A DNA stretch of 42,148 nucleotides from CALMKX01 sp036274895 (GTDB taxonomy: Bacteria > Acidobacteriota > Thermoanaerobaculia > Multivoradales > SZUA-115): the NCBI GenBank assembly GCA_036274895.1, contig DASUEU010000032.1, positions 1 through 42,148 of the forward strand. The letters run 5' to 3'. A program made the position numbers and the translations under genes. The first letter of the stretch is position 1. Each line of letters begins with the position of its first letter. Of this stretch, positions 15,432 through 25,175 are shown piece by piece. The notes below the pieces were generated by a model, which saw nothing but the letters and a program-made list of their open reading frames with translations, did not search any database and had not been told where the DNA came from.

Positions 15432-18052
15432 GCCGCGTCGACGCCCTGCTCTGTGACACCGAGAAGCGGCGCGAGCGCGTCCGCGCCTCGCGCTTGAACG
15501 GCCTCGACTTCGTGGAGGTGGACCCGAAGACCCAGACCCTGCTCACGGTGACCTTCCTGGGCAAGGCCCCGAAGCGGCTCGAGCCCGGCAACCTGGTGCT
15601 CGGCGAGGAGCCCCAGGCCCGGGAGGTGACCGTCACCCGGGTGCTGATCCACCGGGAGGACGACCCCGACCTCGACGACCACATGCTGGTCTTCGTCGAT
15701 CGCCCGGGGGACTTCTCCACCTATCGCCTGGCAGTGGTCGAGATGGACGAGAACGGCTGCCCGACCGAGACGCCTCTCGCCGGCTTCGACCCCCGCCACG
15801 CCGTGCTCGACGTGCGCTTCAAACTAGCCTGCGACGCCGGCCTCGACTGCAAGGCCGTGGAGGTCTGCCCTCCCGAAGCCCGAGCGGTGCCCGAGATCTC
15901 CTACCTGGCCAAGGACTACGCGAGCTTCCGCCGCCTGCTCCTCGACCGCCTGGCCCTGACCGTCCCCGAGTGGCAAGAGCGCCACGTGCCCGACCTGGGA
16001 ATCACCCTGGTCGAGCTGCTGGCCTATCACGGCGAGAAGCTCTCCTACTACCAGGACGCGGTGGCCACCGAGGCCTACCTGGCGACCGCCAGGAAGCGGG
16101 TGAGCGTGCGCCGGCACGTGCGGCTGGTGGACTACCGGATGCACGAGGGGGCCAACGCCCGCACCTTCCTGTGGCTCGAGACCACTGCCCCCAAGCTCGA
16201 GGTCGAGGCGGGCAAGCTGCGCTTGCTCACCCGCTTCCCCGGCGCACCCGCCGAGGACGGCCTGCTCGACGAGCGAGAGCTCGGCAGCGTGGCGGAGACG
16301 GCCTACGAGGTCTTCCTGCCCATGGCCGCCGTGACCGGCGAAGAGCTGGTGCTGCGCGAGGCCCACAACGTGATCCCCTTCTACACCTGGGGGGACGCCG
16401 AGTGCTGCCTGCCCCGCGGCACCACTCGGGCCACCCTGCTCGACGGCTGGGAGGAAGTGGCCCCCGAGATCCCCGATCCTGGCCAGAGCTACCCCAACGA
16501 CCCCGCCCAGAGCCAGCTCGAGTGCAAGCCGGAGCCGGAGCCGCCGCCCCGCAAGCGCCGGCTCGACCTGGCGGTGGGGGACTTCCTGATCTTCGAGGAA
16601 GTGATGGACCCCCAGACGGGGCACCCCGGCGACGCCGACCCGAGCCATCGCCAGGCCGTGCGGCTGACCCGCGTCGAGCCGACCTTCGACCCCCTGGACG
16701 GCACGCCCATCGTCGAGATCGAGTGGGGCTGGGAGGACGCCCTGAGCTTCCCCCTTTGCCTCTCGACCGTGCTCCCCGAGCCCAAGGGGGAGGGGGAGTG
16801 CCGGAACCGCTGCGTGCTCACCGAGAACGTCAGCGTGGCCCACGGCAACGTTCTGCCCGCCGACCACGGCCGCCCCGTGGCCGGGGACCTCGGCGTGGCC
16901 GAGGGCGAGGAGACCAGGCCCCGCTGCCTGGGCGAGGGCCGCCCCACCGAGGTCGAGGTGATCGCCCTGCCCTTCACGCCGCGCCTGCCGCGGGGGCCCC
17001 TGGTCTTCGCCGAGCCCGTCGCGGCTGGGGCCTCGGCCGCACGCCTGCTGGCCCAGGACCCCCGGGAGGCCCTGCCGGCCCTGCTCCTCGACGCTCAGCC
17101 CCCGCCTCCGGACGGCGCGCCCTGGCAGCCGAGATACGACCTGCTGGCAAGCGGCCCGGAGGACCCGCACTTCGCCGTCGAGGTGGCGGAGGACGGCCGC
17201 GGCACCCTGCGCTTCGGCGACGGCCAGCTGGGCCGGCGGCCCGACGTCGGCACCCGCTTCCAGGCGATCTGGCGGCTGGGGGGCGGCAAGGCCGGCAACG
17301 TCGGTGCCGGGTCGATCCGCTTCGTGCTACCGGGCTCGACCCTCTCGGGGGTGACCCTCGTCCCCCACCAGCCCCTGCCGGCCGTGGGCGGCGTCGACCC
17401 GGAGCCCGTGGAAGAGGTGCGGATGCTCGCCCCCCACGCCTTCCGCACCCGGCTCGAGCGGGCCATCGTCGCCCAAGACTACGCGGCGATCGTCCAGCGC
17501 GACTTCGCGGGCCGGGTGCAGCGAGCCGCCGCCACCCTCGCCTGGACCGGCATGGAGACCGAGGTGCTGGTGGCGGTGGACGTGCTGGGCGGCCAGGAGG
17601 ACCCCGCCCTGCTCGCCGAGATCGCCGGCCTGCTCGAGCGCTACCGCCGCATCGGCCACGAAGTGCGGGTGGTGGCGGCACGGCACGTGCCCCTGCTGGT
17701 GGGCGTTGCGGTCTGCGTGGCCGGCGGCTACCTCAAGACTCACGTGGCGGCGGAGATCCTCGCCGTGCTCGGCCGGGGCACCCTGCCGGACGGCCGCCGC
17801 GGCCTCTTCCATCCCGACGAGCTGTCCTTCGGTCAGGGCATCGCGGCCAGCCGGTTGGTGGCGGCTGTGGCCGCCGTCGAGGGGGTCGAGAGCGCCCGGC
17901 TGACCCTGCTCGAACGTCAGTTCGAGGGGCCCAACGGCGAGCTGGCGGCCGGCTTCCTGGCCCTGGCGCCGATGGAGATCGCCCGGCTCGAGAACGACCC
18001 CCGCTTTCCCGACCACGGGCGCCTCGAGCTCGCCCTGGGAGGTGGACGATGA
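15428..18052 (+). CDS. Baseplate J-like wedge protein 1 (Pvc11-like)
   Basis: The 874-residue protein is a putative baseplate assembly protein of the eCIS/phage gpJ class. The signature ELLAYHGEKLSYYQDAVATE and the next KRVSVRRHVRLVDYRMHEGA lie around residues 194-240. The C-terminal part has GTLRFGDGQLGRRPDVG, RLGGGKAGNVGAGS and a gpJ-like end with AIVAQDYAAIVQRDFAG. A 440-550 stretch is Cys-containing and less conserved. It should form wedge complexes with the second J-like protein and gp25. Start and stop both overlap neighbours by 4 bases. Confidence 0.9.
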   Translation: MSRVDALLCDTEKRRERVRASRLNGLDFVEVDPKTQTLLTVTFLGKAPKRLEPGNLVLGEEPQAREVTVTRVLIHREDDPDLDDHMLVFVDRPGDFSTYRLAVVEMDENGCPTETPLAGFDPRHAVLDVRFKLACDAGLDCKAVEVCPPEARAVPEISYLAKDYASFRRLLLDRLALTVPEWQERHVPDLGITLVELLAYHGEKLSYYQDAVATEAYLATARKRVSVRRHVRLVDYRMHEGANARTFLWLETTAPKLEVEAGKLRLLTRFPGAPAEDGLLDERELGSVAETAYEVFLPMAAVTGEELVLREAHNVIPFYTWGDAECCLPRGTTRATLLDGWEEVAPEIPDPGQSYPNDPAQSQLECKPEPEPPPRKRRLDLAVGDFLIFEEVMDPQTGHPGDADPSHRQAVRLTRVEPTFDPLDGTPIVEIEWGWEDALSFPLCLSTVLPEPKGEGECRNRCVLTENVSVAHGNVLPADHGRPVAGDLGVAEGEETRPRCLGEGRPTEVEVIALPFTPRLPRGPLVFAEPVAAGASAARLLAQDPREALPALLLDAQPPPPDGAPWQPRYDLLASGPEDPHFAVEVAEDGRGTLRFGDGQLGRRPDVGTRFQAIWRLGGGKAGNVGAGSIRFVLPGSTLSGVTLVPHQPLPAVGGVDPEPVEEVRMLAPHAFRTRLERAIVAQDYAAIVQRDFAGRVQRAAATLAWTGMETEVLVAVDVLGGQEDPALLAEIAGLLERYRRIGHEVRVVAARHVPLLVGVAVCVAGGYLKTHVAAEILAVLGRGTLPDGRRGLFHPDELSFGQGIAASRLVAAVAAVEGVESARLTLLERQFEGPNGELAAGFLALAPMEIARLENDPRFPDHGRLELALGGGR

Positions 18053-21000
18053 GTTGCGACCCCTTCTGCGCCTGCGGCTGCTGCGAGGGCGTGGCGCCGG
18101 CCACCCCGGAGCCGGTCGCCAACCGGCCGGGGCTGTCCCGGCTCTCCCGCCGGGTGGGCCGCTGGGCCACCTTCCTCGAGACCCTGCAGGCTCGCCTCGC
18201 GAGCCGGGACTTTCCAGAGCTCGCGGGCCTGACCACCCGCGCGCCGGACGACTTCTCCCTGGGCCTGCTCGACGGTTTCGCCACCCTGGCCGACGTGCTG
18301 ACCTTCTACCAGGAGCGCCTGGCCAACGAGGGCTATCTGGGCACCGCCACCGAGCGGCGCTCGATCTTCGAGTTGGCCCGGCTGGTGGGCTACCGCCCCC
18401 GGCCCGGGGTGGCCGCGAGCGTCCACCTGGCCTTCGAGCTGGAGCAGGGGCACCGCCTGGAGATTCCCGCCGGCACCCGCGCCCAGAGCCAGCCCGGCCC
18501 CGGGGAGCTGCCGCAAGCCTTCGAGACGGTGGAGCCGGTCGAAGCCCGCACCGAGTGGAACCGCATGCCGATGCGCCTGACCCGGCCCCAGCGCATCGAA
18601 CGCGTGCGCTTCGACACCGGCGGCACGCTGTTCTTGCAGGGTATCCAGACCCAGCTCAAAGCCAACGATCCGCTGCTGATCGAGTACGACGGCGCGACCC
18701 GTGACGTCGAGCTCTACCGGGTCACCGCCGTCCTCCCCGACGCCGTCAAGGATCGCACCCGCGTCGAAATCACGCCCTGGATCCCGGTCGTGACGGCGAT
18801 CGACGAGAAGGCCCTGGCCGAGGCCGTGGTGGCCGTGGCGCGGCACTATGCCGACCCCGCACGGGTGGTCTCCCCGGGCACCAAGATGAGCAAGCGGGTG
18901 GTCGCCCACCTCGAGTCCTTGATCGCCCTCGAGCACGAGCCCTTCGAGCTGCTGGAGCAGCTGAAGGAGACGGTATTCCCCGACCTTAGCGCCTCCTTCG
19001 AGGCCGCCGTGGCCGGGAACTTCACCCTGCTCGCGCCCTGGATCGAGGAGGTTCAGGAGAGGCTGGCCGGAGCCCAATTCCAGACCGCTCCGGCCGCCCA
19101 GGCGGTGGCCGCGGGGGAGCTCGAGGACGTGATCGAGGATCTGGCGAGGCCCCGCTCGGTGCCACCGGCCAACCGGCTGCGGCTGGATCGCAACCTGGCG
19201 GACACCCTCTCCACCCGCTCGGACGCCCGCAAGCGGGTGTTCGTGGCGACGCGTCCGGAGGTGGCCGACACCCTCTACCTGGCCTGGGCCAACCTGCCGG
19301 TGACGGCGAGGCCCATCGCCAAGGTTTACGCCCTGCGCGCCAAGGCCGCCCCCTTCGCCCACAACTCCCCGTTCAAGGTCACGAGCCAGACCGACTTCCA
19401 GACCGTCCCGGCCACGGTCACCACGGCCTCTGAGGAGTGGTCCCTCGCCGATACGAGTCCGGCGACGACCCAGCCCTTCGGCCCCAGGACCCTCTCCCTG
19501 GACGCCACTTACCCTCAGATCCTGCCCGACAGTTGGATCGCCGTTCATCGCCCGGATTCCTCCGAGGAGATCGACGCCCTGGTGATCGCCCGCGTCACGA
19601 CGGTTCAGGACCGGGCCCTGGCCGCCTTCGGTTTGACCGGCAAGGTCACCCGCCTCGGGCTGGACCAGGACTGGCTGGTGTTCGACCCGGACAACGAAGC
19701 TTTCGACGACTTCGACATCATCCGCGGCTCCCAGGTGTTCGGCGCCCCCGAGGAGCTGGCCCTGGCCGAGGAGGAGATCGATCCGGTCGCGCAGGCGGTG
19801 TGCGGCGGCGAGCTCGAGCTGGGCGGGGTCTTCGACGGCCTGGAGGCCGGGCGCTGGGTGATCGTGGCCGGCGAGCGTACGGACGTGGTGGTGACCAGCC
19901 AGCCCGGCGGCTTGATCGCGATCGACGAGGAAGGCACTACCGCCAGCCAGCCGGCGACCGTGAAGGAGCGCGTGGCCGGGGTGCCCGGCCGCGAGCTGGT
20001 GATGATCGCCGGCGTCGAGCAAGCCTTCGACGCCGGCCTGCCCGGGGACCGCGTGGTCACCCGTCTGAAGCTGGCCGAGGACCTCGCCTACTGCTACCGG
20101 CGAGACACGGTGGTGGTTTACGGCAACGTCGCCCGCGCCACCCACGGCGAGACCAAGGCCGAAATCCTGGGCGGGGGCGACGCACGAGTGCCCCTCCAGC
20201 GCTTCGTGCTCAAGCAGAAGCCCCTGACCTTCACCAGCGCCGCCACCGTCACCGGCACCGAGTCCTCGCTGGTCGTGCGGGTGGCCGACGTGGCCTGGAA
20301 GGAGGTGCCGAACCTCGCCGGCACCGGCCCCGCGGAGCGCATCTACTCAACCGTCATCGATGACGAGGGCAACGTCACCGTGACCTTCGGCGACGGCGCC
20401 CACGGCGCCCGCCTGCCCACCGCTCCGGACAACCTGCGCGCCACCTACCGGGTGGGCATCGGCCGGCCCGGCAACGTCAAGGCTGAGCAGATCAGCCTGC
20501 TGGTGAGCCGGCCCCTGGGGGCGAAGGGCGTTCTCAACCCCCTGCCAGCCCAGGGCGGCGCCGACCCCGAGAGCCGCGACCAGGCCCGGCGCAACACGCC
20601 GCTCGCCCTCTTGGCCCTCGACCGGCTGGTGTCCCTGTCCGACTACGCGGCCTTCGCCCGCACCTTCGCGGGCATCGCCAAGGCCAGCGTGGCAGCCCTG
20701 CCTTGGCAGGGCCGCACGGTCGTCCACCTGACCGTGGCCGGGGAGGACGACATCGCCCTCGACGCCGGCTCCGAGCTACTGGCCAACCTCGACGAGGCCC
20801 TGGCTCGCTACGGCGATCCTCTGGTGCCGGTGCTGATCGCCCCCCGCATCGCCGCTCGGTTGGTGCTCTCCGCCAAGGTGCGGCTGCTACCCGAGTACCT
20901 GTGGGAGAAGGTCGAGCCCAGGCTGCGCGCCGCCCTGGCGGCGCGCTTCGGCTTCGAGCAGCGGGGCCTCGGCCAGGACCTCTACGCCTCGGAGGTCCTC

Positions 21001-21252
21001 GCCACCCTCCAGAGCGTCAAGGGAGTCGACTGGATCGACCTCGACGCGCTGGATTACACCACCGGCGAGCTCGCCGAGGCCGGGTGGCAGGGCCTGCTCG
21101 AGCGGCTCGCGGGTGAGCCGCCGGCGCGCATCCCCGTGCCGCTGGCGCAGGTGAGCAGGCAGGGCACCCGTGAGCGGATCCTGCCCGCCGGCCTGCTGTA
21201 CCTCGACCCCAACCTGCCCGATCTGGTCGTCTTGAAGGAGCTGGTGCCATGA
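18049..21252 (+). CDS. Baseplate J-like wedge protein 2 (Pvc12-like)
   Basis: The 1067-residue protein is a second, longer gpJ-type protein. FATLADVLTFYQERLANEGY near residue 80-100 is the counterpart of the YYQD signature in the first one, and VTVTFGDGAHGARLPT, YRVGIGRPGNVKAEQ and LVSLSDYAAFARTFAGI mark the C-terminal J region. The N-terminus is Cys-rich (MSCDPFCACGCCEG), of unknown meaning. The middle part (about 300-750) is an insertion typical of eCIS versions. ATG 18049 overlaps the previous stop (ATGA); the frame extends to 15970 as a shadow of the first J gene. The stop overlaps the next ATG by 4 bases. Confidence 0.9.
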   Translation: MSCDPFCACGCCEGVAPATPEPVANRPGLSRLSRRVGRWATFLETLQARLASRDFPELAGLTTRAPDDFSLGLLDGFATLADVLTFYQERLANEGYLGTATERRSIFELARLVGYRPRPGVAASVHLAFELEQGHRLEIPAGTRAQSQPGPGELPQAFETVEPVEARTEWNRMPMRLTRPQRIERVRFDTGGTLFLQGIQTQLKANDPLLIEYDGATRDVELYRVTAVLPDAVKDRTRVEITPWIPVVTAIDEKALAEAVVAVARHYADPARVVSPGTKMSKRVVAHLESLIALEHEPFELLEQLKETVFPDLSASFEAAVAGNFTLLAPWIEEVQERLAGAQFQTAPAAQAVAAGELEDVIEDLARPRSVPPANRLRLDRNLADTLSTRSDARKRVFVATRPEVADTLYLAWANLPVTARPIAKVYALRAKAAPFAHNSPFKVTSQTDFQTVPATVTTASEEWSLADTSPATTQPFGPRTLSLDATYPQILPDSWIAVHRPDSSEEIDALVIARVTTVQDRALAAFGLTGKVTRLGLDQDWLVFDPDNEAFDDFDIIRGSQVFGAPEELALAEEEIDPVAQAVCGGELELGGVFDGLEAGRWVIVAGERTDVVVTSQPGGLIAIDEEGTTASQPATVKERVAGVPGRELVMIAGVEQAFDAGLPGDRVVTRLKLAEDLAYCYRRDTVVVYGNVARATHGETKAEILGGGDARVPLQRFVLKQKPLTFTSAATVTGTESSLVVRVADVAWKEVPNLAGTGPAERIYSTVIDDEGNVTVTFGDGAHGARLPTAPDNLRATYRVGIGRPGNVKAEQISLLVSRPLGAKGVLNPLPAQGGADPESRDQARRNTPLALLALDRLVSLSDYAAFARTFAGIAKASVAALPWQGRTVVHLTVAGEDDIALDAGSELLANLDEALARYGDPLVPVLIAPRIAARLVLSAKVRLLPEYLWEKVEPRLRAALAARFGFEQRGLGQDLYASEVLATLQSVKGVDWIDLDALDYTTGELAEAGWQGLLERLAGEPPARIPVPLAQVSRQGTRERILPAGLLYLDPNLPDLVVLKELVP

Positions 21253-23435
21253 GCCCCGCCGCCGATCGCCTCTACGCGCTCCTGCCCCTGGTCCACCGCG
21301 AGCGGGACGAAGCGCAGGGCCAGCCCCTGCGCGCCCTGCTCGCGGTCATCGAAGAGCAGGCCGACGTGGTCGAGGCGGACATCCTCCAGCTCTACCAGGA
21401 CTGGTTCATCGAGACCTGCGACGACTGGGTGGTGCCCTACCTCGGGCAGCTGGTGGGCTACCAGCCGGTGCCCGAGGCCGGCCGGCCCGGGGACCCCAAC
21501 GAGCCCGCGGGCCGGGCCTTGAACCGTGCCCTGCTGCCCCGCCAGGCGGTGGCCAACGCCGTGCGCTACCGGCGCAGGAAGGGCACCCTCGCCCTGCTCG
21601 AGCTGCTCGCCCGCGACGTGGGCGGCTGGCCGGCCCGGGCCGTGGAGATGCGCCGCCTGATGGCGACGACCCAACCGATGAACCACCTGCGCCTGGCGCG
21701 GGGCCGGAGCGTGGACCTGCGCCGGATGGACGCCCTCGACCGCCTGGACGGCCCCTTCGACGAGCTGGCCCACCGCCCCGAAATGCGCCGGCTGGACGCT
21801 TCTCGGCCCCACGGCCGCTACGGCCTGCCGACGGTGGCGGTGTTCCTGTGGCGGCTGGGCGCCTGGCCGGTCACCGAAGCCCCTGCCCATTGCGTGGACC
21901 GCACCTCGCATTGCTTCACCTTCAACCTGCTGGGCAACGACACTCCCCTCTTCACCCGGCCGCGCCCGGAGGTCGACCCCGCCGCGGTCGCCGGTGAGCT
22001 GGACGTACCAGCGCCGATCCGCCGCCGCGCCCTCGCCGCCGACCTTGAGGCGGCCCGGCAGCCGGGCGGCGAGTCCGCCTTCTACGGCCCGGGCAAGAGC
22101 TTCGCGATCTGGCGGGTCCAGGCCAAGAAGCAGGGCGCCGTCACCCGCGCCGAGCCCGTGCTGGTGCCGGCCGAGGAGCTGGTGGTGGCGGACCTCTCCG
22201 GCTGGGTCTACCGGCCCCGGCCCGGGCAGGTGGCGGTGGACCCGGTGCTCGGCCGCATCGCCTTCCCGGCCCGTTCGGCGCCCCAGCGGGGCGTGCGGGT
22301 GAGCTACCACTACGGCTTTCCGGCGGCGATCGGCGGCGGCGAGTACCTGCGCCCCCTGCGCCAGGCGCAGGGAGCCAAGGTCTACCCCGTGGGCGAGGGG
22401 CAGAAGCTCCGCCGCCTCGGCGAGGCCCTCGAGAGGTGGCGCAAGGAGCCGCCCTGCGACGCGGTGATCGAGATCGTCGACAACGGCGTCTACAGCGAGC
22501 CGATCGCCATCGAGATCCCCGCCGGCCGTAGCCTCACTTTGAGGGCCGCCCAGCACAAGCGGCCCCTGGTGCGCCTGCTCGACTTCCGCGCCGATGCCCC
22601 CGACCACCTGGCCGTGCACGGCGAGCCAGGCAGCGCCTTCACCCTGGACGGACTGCTGGTCGCCGGCCGGGGCGTGGCCGCTTCCGGCCACCTCGACCTG
22701 GCGATCCGCCACTCGACCCTGGTGCCGGGCTGGGACCTCGACCCCCAGTGCCACCCCACCGACCCGGAAGAGCCTTCCCTGGTGCTCTACGACCTCGTGG
22801 GCTCGCTCACGGTCGATCACTCGATCGTCGGCACCATCCAGGTCAACCGCGACGAGGTGCGCCTCGACCCCCTGCCGATCACGGTCGAGGACTCGATCGT
22901 CGACGCCACCAGTGCCGAGCTGGAAGCCGTGGGCGCCCAGAGCTGGCCGCGGGCCCACGCCGTCCTGACCGTGCGCCGCTCGACGGTGTTCGGCAAGGTG
23001 ATGGTCCATGCCATCGAGCTGGCCGAGAACAGCCTGTTCGATGGCGAGGTCTGCGTCGGCCGCCAGCAGATCGGCTGCATGCGCTTCTGCTGGACCGGGC
23101 CGGGATCGCACACGCCCAAGCGCTACCACTGCCAGCCTGACCTCGCCGTGGCCAAGGCCCTCGAAGGGCTGACCGACCCCGCCGAGCGCATCGCCGTCAA
23201 GAAGCGGACCACGGCGCGGGTGCGGCCCCGCTTCGAAAGCCGGCGCTACGGCACGCCGACCTACGCCCGCCTGACTCGCGGCACGGCGACCGAGATCCGC
23301 CGCGGCGCCGAGGACGAGTCCGAGATGGGCGTCTACCACGACCTCTACGAGCCCCAGCGCGAGGCCCACCTGCGGGCGCGCCTCCACGAGCACACCCCGG
23401 CCGGGACCGACGCCGGACTGATCTTCGCCAGCTAG
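21249..23435 (+). CDS. gpI-like tail protein with a C-terminal parallel beta-helix-like region
   Basis: The 728-residue protein begins RLYALLPLVHRERDEAQGQP and LRALLAVIEEQADVVEADI, with ETCDDWVVPYLGQLVGYQP and RRRKGTLALLELLARDVGG, the phage tail protein I pattern. Residues about 440-640 carry repeated short strands (FTLDGLLVAG, LDLAIRHSTLV, LTVDHSIVGTI, ITVEDSIVD, LTVRRSTVFG) that read as a right-handed beta-helix, suggesting a fibre-like or receptor-facing extension of the baseplate. Several Cys residues cluster near 605-625 (CVGRQQIGCMRFCW). It links the wedge to whatever fibre the system uses; no separate fibre gene is seen downstream. Confidence 0.85.
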   Translation: MSPAADRLYALLPLVHRERDEAQGQPLRALLAVIEEQADVVEADILQLYQDWFIETCDDWVVPYLGQLVGYQPVPEAGRPGDPNEPAGRALNRALLPRQAVANAVRYRRRKGTLALLELLARDVGGWPARAVEMRRLMATTQPMNHLRLARGRSVDLRRMDALDRLDGPFDELAHRPEMRRLDASRPHGRYGLPTVAVFLWRLGAWPVTEAPAHCVDRTSHCFTFNLLGNDTPLFTRPRPEVDPAAVAGELDVPAPIRRRALAADLEAARQPGGESAFYGPGKSFAIWRVQAKKQGAVTRAEPVLVPAEELVVADLSGWVYRPRPGQVAVDPVLGRIAFPARSAPQRGVRVSYHYGFPAAIGGGEYLRPLRQAQGAKVYPVGEGQKLRRLGEALERWRKEPPCDAVIEIVDNGVYSEPIAIEIPAGRSLTLRAAQHKRPLVRLLDFRADAPDHLAVHGEPGSAFTLDGLLVAGRGVAASGHLDLAIRHSTLVPGWDLDPQCHPTDPEEPSLVLYDLVGSLTVDHSIVGTIQVNRDEVRLDPLPITVEDSIVDATSAELEAVGAQSWPRAHAVLTVRRSTVFGKVMVHAIELAENSLFDGEVCVGRQQIGCMRFCWTGPGSHTPKRYHCQPDLAVAKALEGLTDPAERIAVKKRTTARVRPRFESRRYGTPTYARLTRGTATEIRRGAEDESEMGVYHDLYEPQREAHLRARLHEHTPAGTDAGLIFAS

Positions 23436-23444
23436 GAGCTGACC

Positions 23445-24872
23445 ATGAAAGCCGATTTCTCCCGCATCCCCTCCGGCCGCGACAAGTCCTATCTGCGGGT
23501 GCTCTACCAGCAGGGTAGGGTGCAGCTCGACGCCGACGACGTCGAGCAGGCGGCGATCATCCTGGACTACCTCCAGCAACTGGGACGGGACCTGATCGGC
23601 CGCTGGGGCGGCCCGGACCCGGACCCGGGAAGCGGGGAGCTCAACCGCGGTCCCTTCGCGATCCGCGGCACCGCCGACACCTACACCACCCGGCTGCCCT
23701 ATCGCCTGAGCCCCGGCCGCTACTACGTCGAGGGCGTGCCCTGCCGGCTGCGCAACGCGCTGGTGAGCAGCGAGCCCGGCTCCCCCCTGCCCGAGCTGCC
23801 CGCGGGCAAGACCTGGCTGCTCTACCTCGACGTCTGGGAGCGGGAGGTGCACTGGATCGAGGACGAGTCGATCCGCGAGGTGGCCCTGGGTGGGGCGGAC
23901 ACCGCTTTGCGCAGCGAGATCACCTGGCGGGTGAAGCGCCACGAGGTCCCCGAAACCACCCACCGTGCACAAGTCGTCGACCGATGGGACGTCGACCTGC
24001 TCCCCAGCTGGCAACCCAAGCAGCGCGGGCAGCTCAAGGTGCGGGCCGGAGATCCGCCCAAGGAGCCCGACCTCTGCGTGGCCGACCCGGATGCCCGCTA
24101 CCGTGGCCTCGAGAACCGCTTCTACCGCGTGGAGGTCCACAGGAGCGGCGCCGCCGGCGAGGCCACCTTCAAGTGGTCGCGGGACAACGGCTCGGTGGTC
24201 TACCGCCTGCTGCGCCTGGAAGGGGAGCTGGCCTTCCTCGAGAACCTCGGCCGGGACGAGCGCTCCGGGCTCACCGTCGGTGATTGGGTGGAGATCGTCG
24301 ACGACGGCACCGAGGCCCGCTCCGGCGATCTCGCGGCGACCAAGGCCCCCCGGCCGCTCTACCGGGTGGAAGAGATCCTCGCCCGCAAGATCGCCGTGCG
24401 CCTGGCGGTGCCCAAGGACGTTCTCGAGGACGACCCCAACGCCGATCTGCCCCAGTACGACGAGGAGGAAGCTGCCGCCAAGCACGTGCTGGTGCGCCGC
24501 TGGGACCACCGCGAGGGCGACCCGAAGCAGGGCGTGCCGGCCCTCGCGGGCGGCGCGGCCGTGATCGAGGAAGGCAGCGACAAGGACGGCTGGCTGACCC
24601 TGGAGGACGGCATCCAGATCCAGTTCCAGCCTCCGGAGGTCCCCAACAGTCCCAACACCTATCGCAACGCCGACTTCTGGTGGTTCGCCGCCCGCACCGC
24701 CACCGGCGACGTGGAGTGGCCCGGCGAGCGCAATGCCCCCGAGGCGCGGCGGCCCGTGGGCCAGGACCATCACTACGCGCCCCTGGCGGTGGCGGCGGTC
24801 AACGCGAACGGCATCCTCACCATCGAGGATTGCCGCCGCCTCTTCCCCCCGGCCGCCGTGCCGGTGCCGTGA
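23445..24872 (+). CDS. DUF6519-family eCIS protein
   Basis: The 475-residue product starts MKADFSRIPSGRDKSYLRVL and YQQGRVQLDADDVEQAAI, the start of the DUF6519 family common at the 3' end of eCIS and related phage-tail-like clusters. Further family blocks are LYLDVWEREVHWIEDE, NRFYRVEVH and FKWSRDNGSVVY. Function is not established; position after the gpI-like gene suggests a baseplate periphery or fibre-associated role. AGGAG precedes the ATG by 7-8 bases. It is the last gene of the cluster and ends against a repeat block, facing the convergent pump operon. Confidence 0.88.
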   Translation: MKADFSRIPSGRDKSYLRVLYQQGRVQLDADDVEQAAIILDYLQQLGRDLIGRWGGPDPDPGSGELNRGPFAIRGTADTYTTRLPYRLSPGRYYVEGVPCRLRNALVSSEPGSPLPELPAGKTWLLYLDVWEREVHWIEDESIREVALGGADTALRSEITWRVKRHEVPETTHRAQVVDRWDVDLLPSWQPKQRGQLKVRAGDPPKEPDLCVADPDARYRGLENRFYRVEVHRSGAAGEATFKWSRDNGSVVYRLLRLEGELAFLENLGRDERSGLTVGDWVEIVDDGTEARSGDLAATKAPRPLYRVEEILARKIAVRLAVPKDVLEDDPNADLPQYDEEEAAAKHVLVRRWDHREGDPKQGVPALAGGAAVIEEGSDKDGWLTLEDGIQIQFQPPEVPNSPNTYRNADFWWFAARTATGDVEWPGERNAPEARRPVGQDHHYAPLAVAAVNANGILTIEDCRRLFPPAAVPVP

Positions 24873-24893
24873 GGCGGGGGAGGGAGAGGGCCT

Positions 24894-25136
24894 GCCGGGG
24901 GCTGAACCCCCCGGCTACCCTCGCTGCGTCGCTGCGCGACGCCCCCCACCCCGAGAGATCCCTCGGCTCCGGGCCTTCGGCCCTTCGCTCGGGATGACAC
25001 GGGTGGGTCTTGCCTCAAACGGTGCAGATGTCATCCCGACCGGAGCCGGAGGAGCGCAGCGACGAAGGCGCAGCGGAGGGATCTCCCCCGTGGCGCAGCC
25101 ACGGTGCGACGGTAGCCGGGGGGTTCAGCCCCCGGC
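24894..25136. repeat. Composite hairpin repeat (BIME-like), copy 2
   Basis: The left module at 24894-24919 (GCCGGGGG-CTGAA-CCCCCCGGC then TACC) and the inverted right module at 25111-25136 (GGTAGCCGGGGGG-TTCA, then GCCCCCGGC) bracket a GCGTCGC/GCGACG hairpin and the 55-base ATCCCGACCGGAG module. Modules match those at 1-99 and 34392-34496 but with a different filling. Confidence 0.8.
25031..25085. repeat. 55-base dispersed repeat module, copy 1
   Basis: Begins TCATCCCGACCGGAGCCGGA and ends GGAGGGATCTC. A second copy at 37086-37140 is the same length and differs at about four positions. Related, shorter or inverted pieces occur at 24950-25001, 34559-34608 and 110-140. Confidence 0.85.
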
Positions 25137-25175
25137 GGATCTCGGCCGCGGACCAGGGCGCACGGCCGTTCGCCC

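Larger units (their letters stand above)
24873..25175. other. Convergent intergenic region filled with hairpin repeats
   Basis: No gene is seen. The region lies between two convergent operons (eCIS on plus, pump on minus) and contains hairpin modules at 24894-24919, about 24926-24942, 24950-25001, 25031-25085 and 25111-25136. The strong hairpins could serve as bidirectional transcription barriers, although no U tract is present. Confidence 0.7.

Noticed and set aside
15970..18048. Upstream extension of the second baseplate J frame
   Set aside because: It is the +1 frame of the first J gene, Arg/Gly/Pro-rich; ATG 18049 with ATGA overlap is the real start.
21054..24773. 1239-codon minus-strand frame opposite the gpI-like and DUF6519 genes
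   Set aside because: Same high-GC antisense effect; plus genes are recognisable and tightly spaced.
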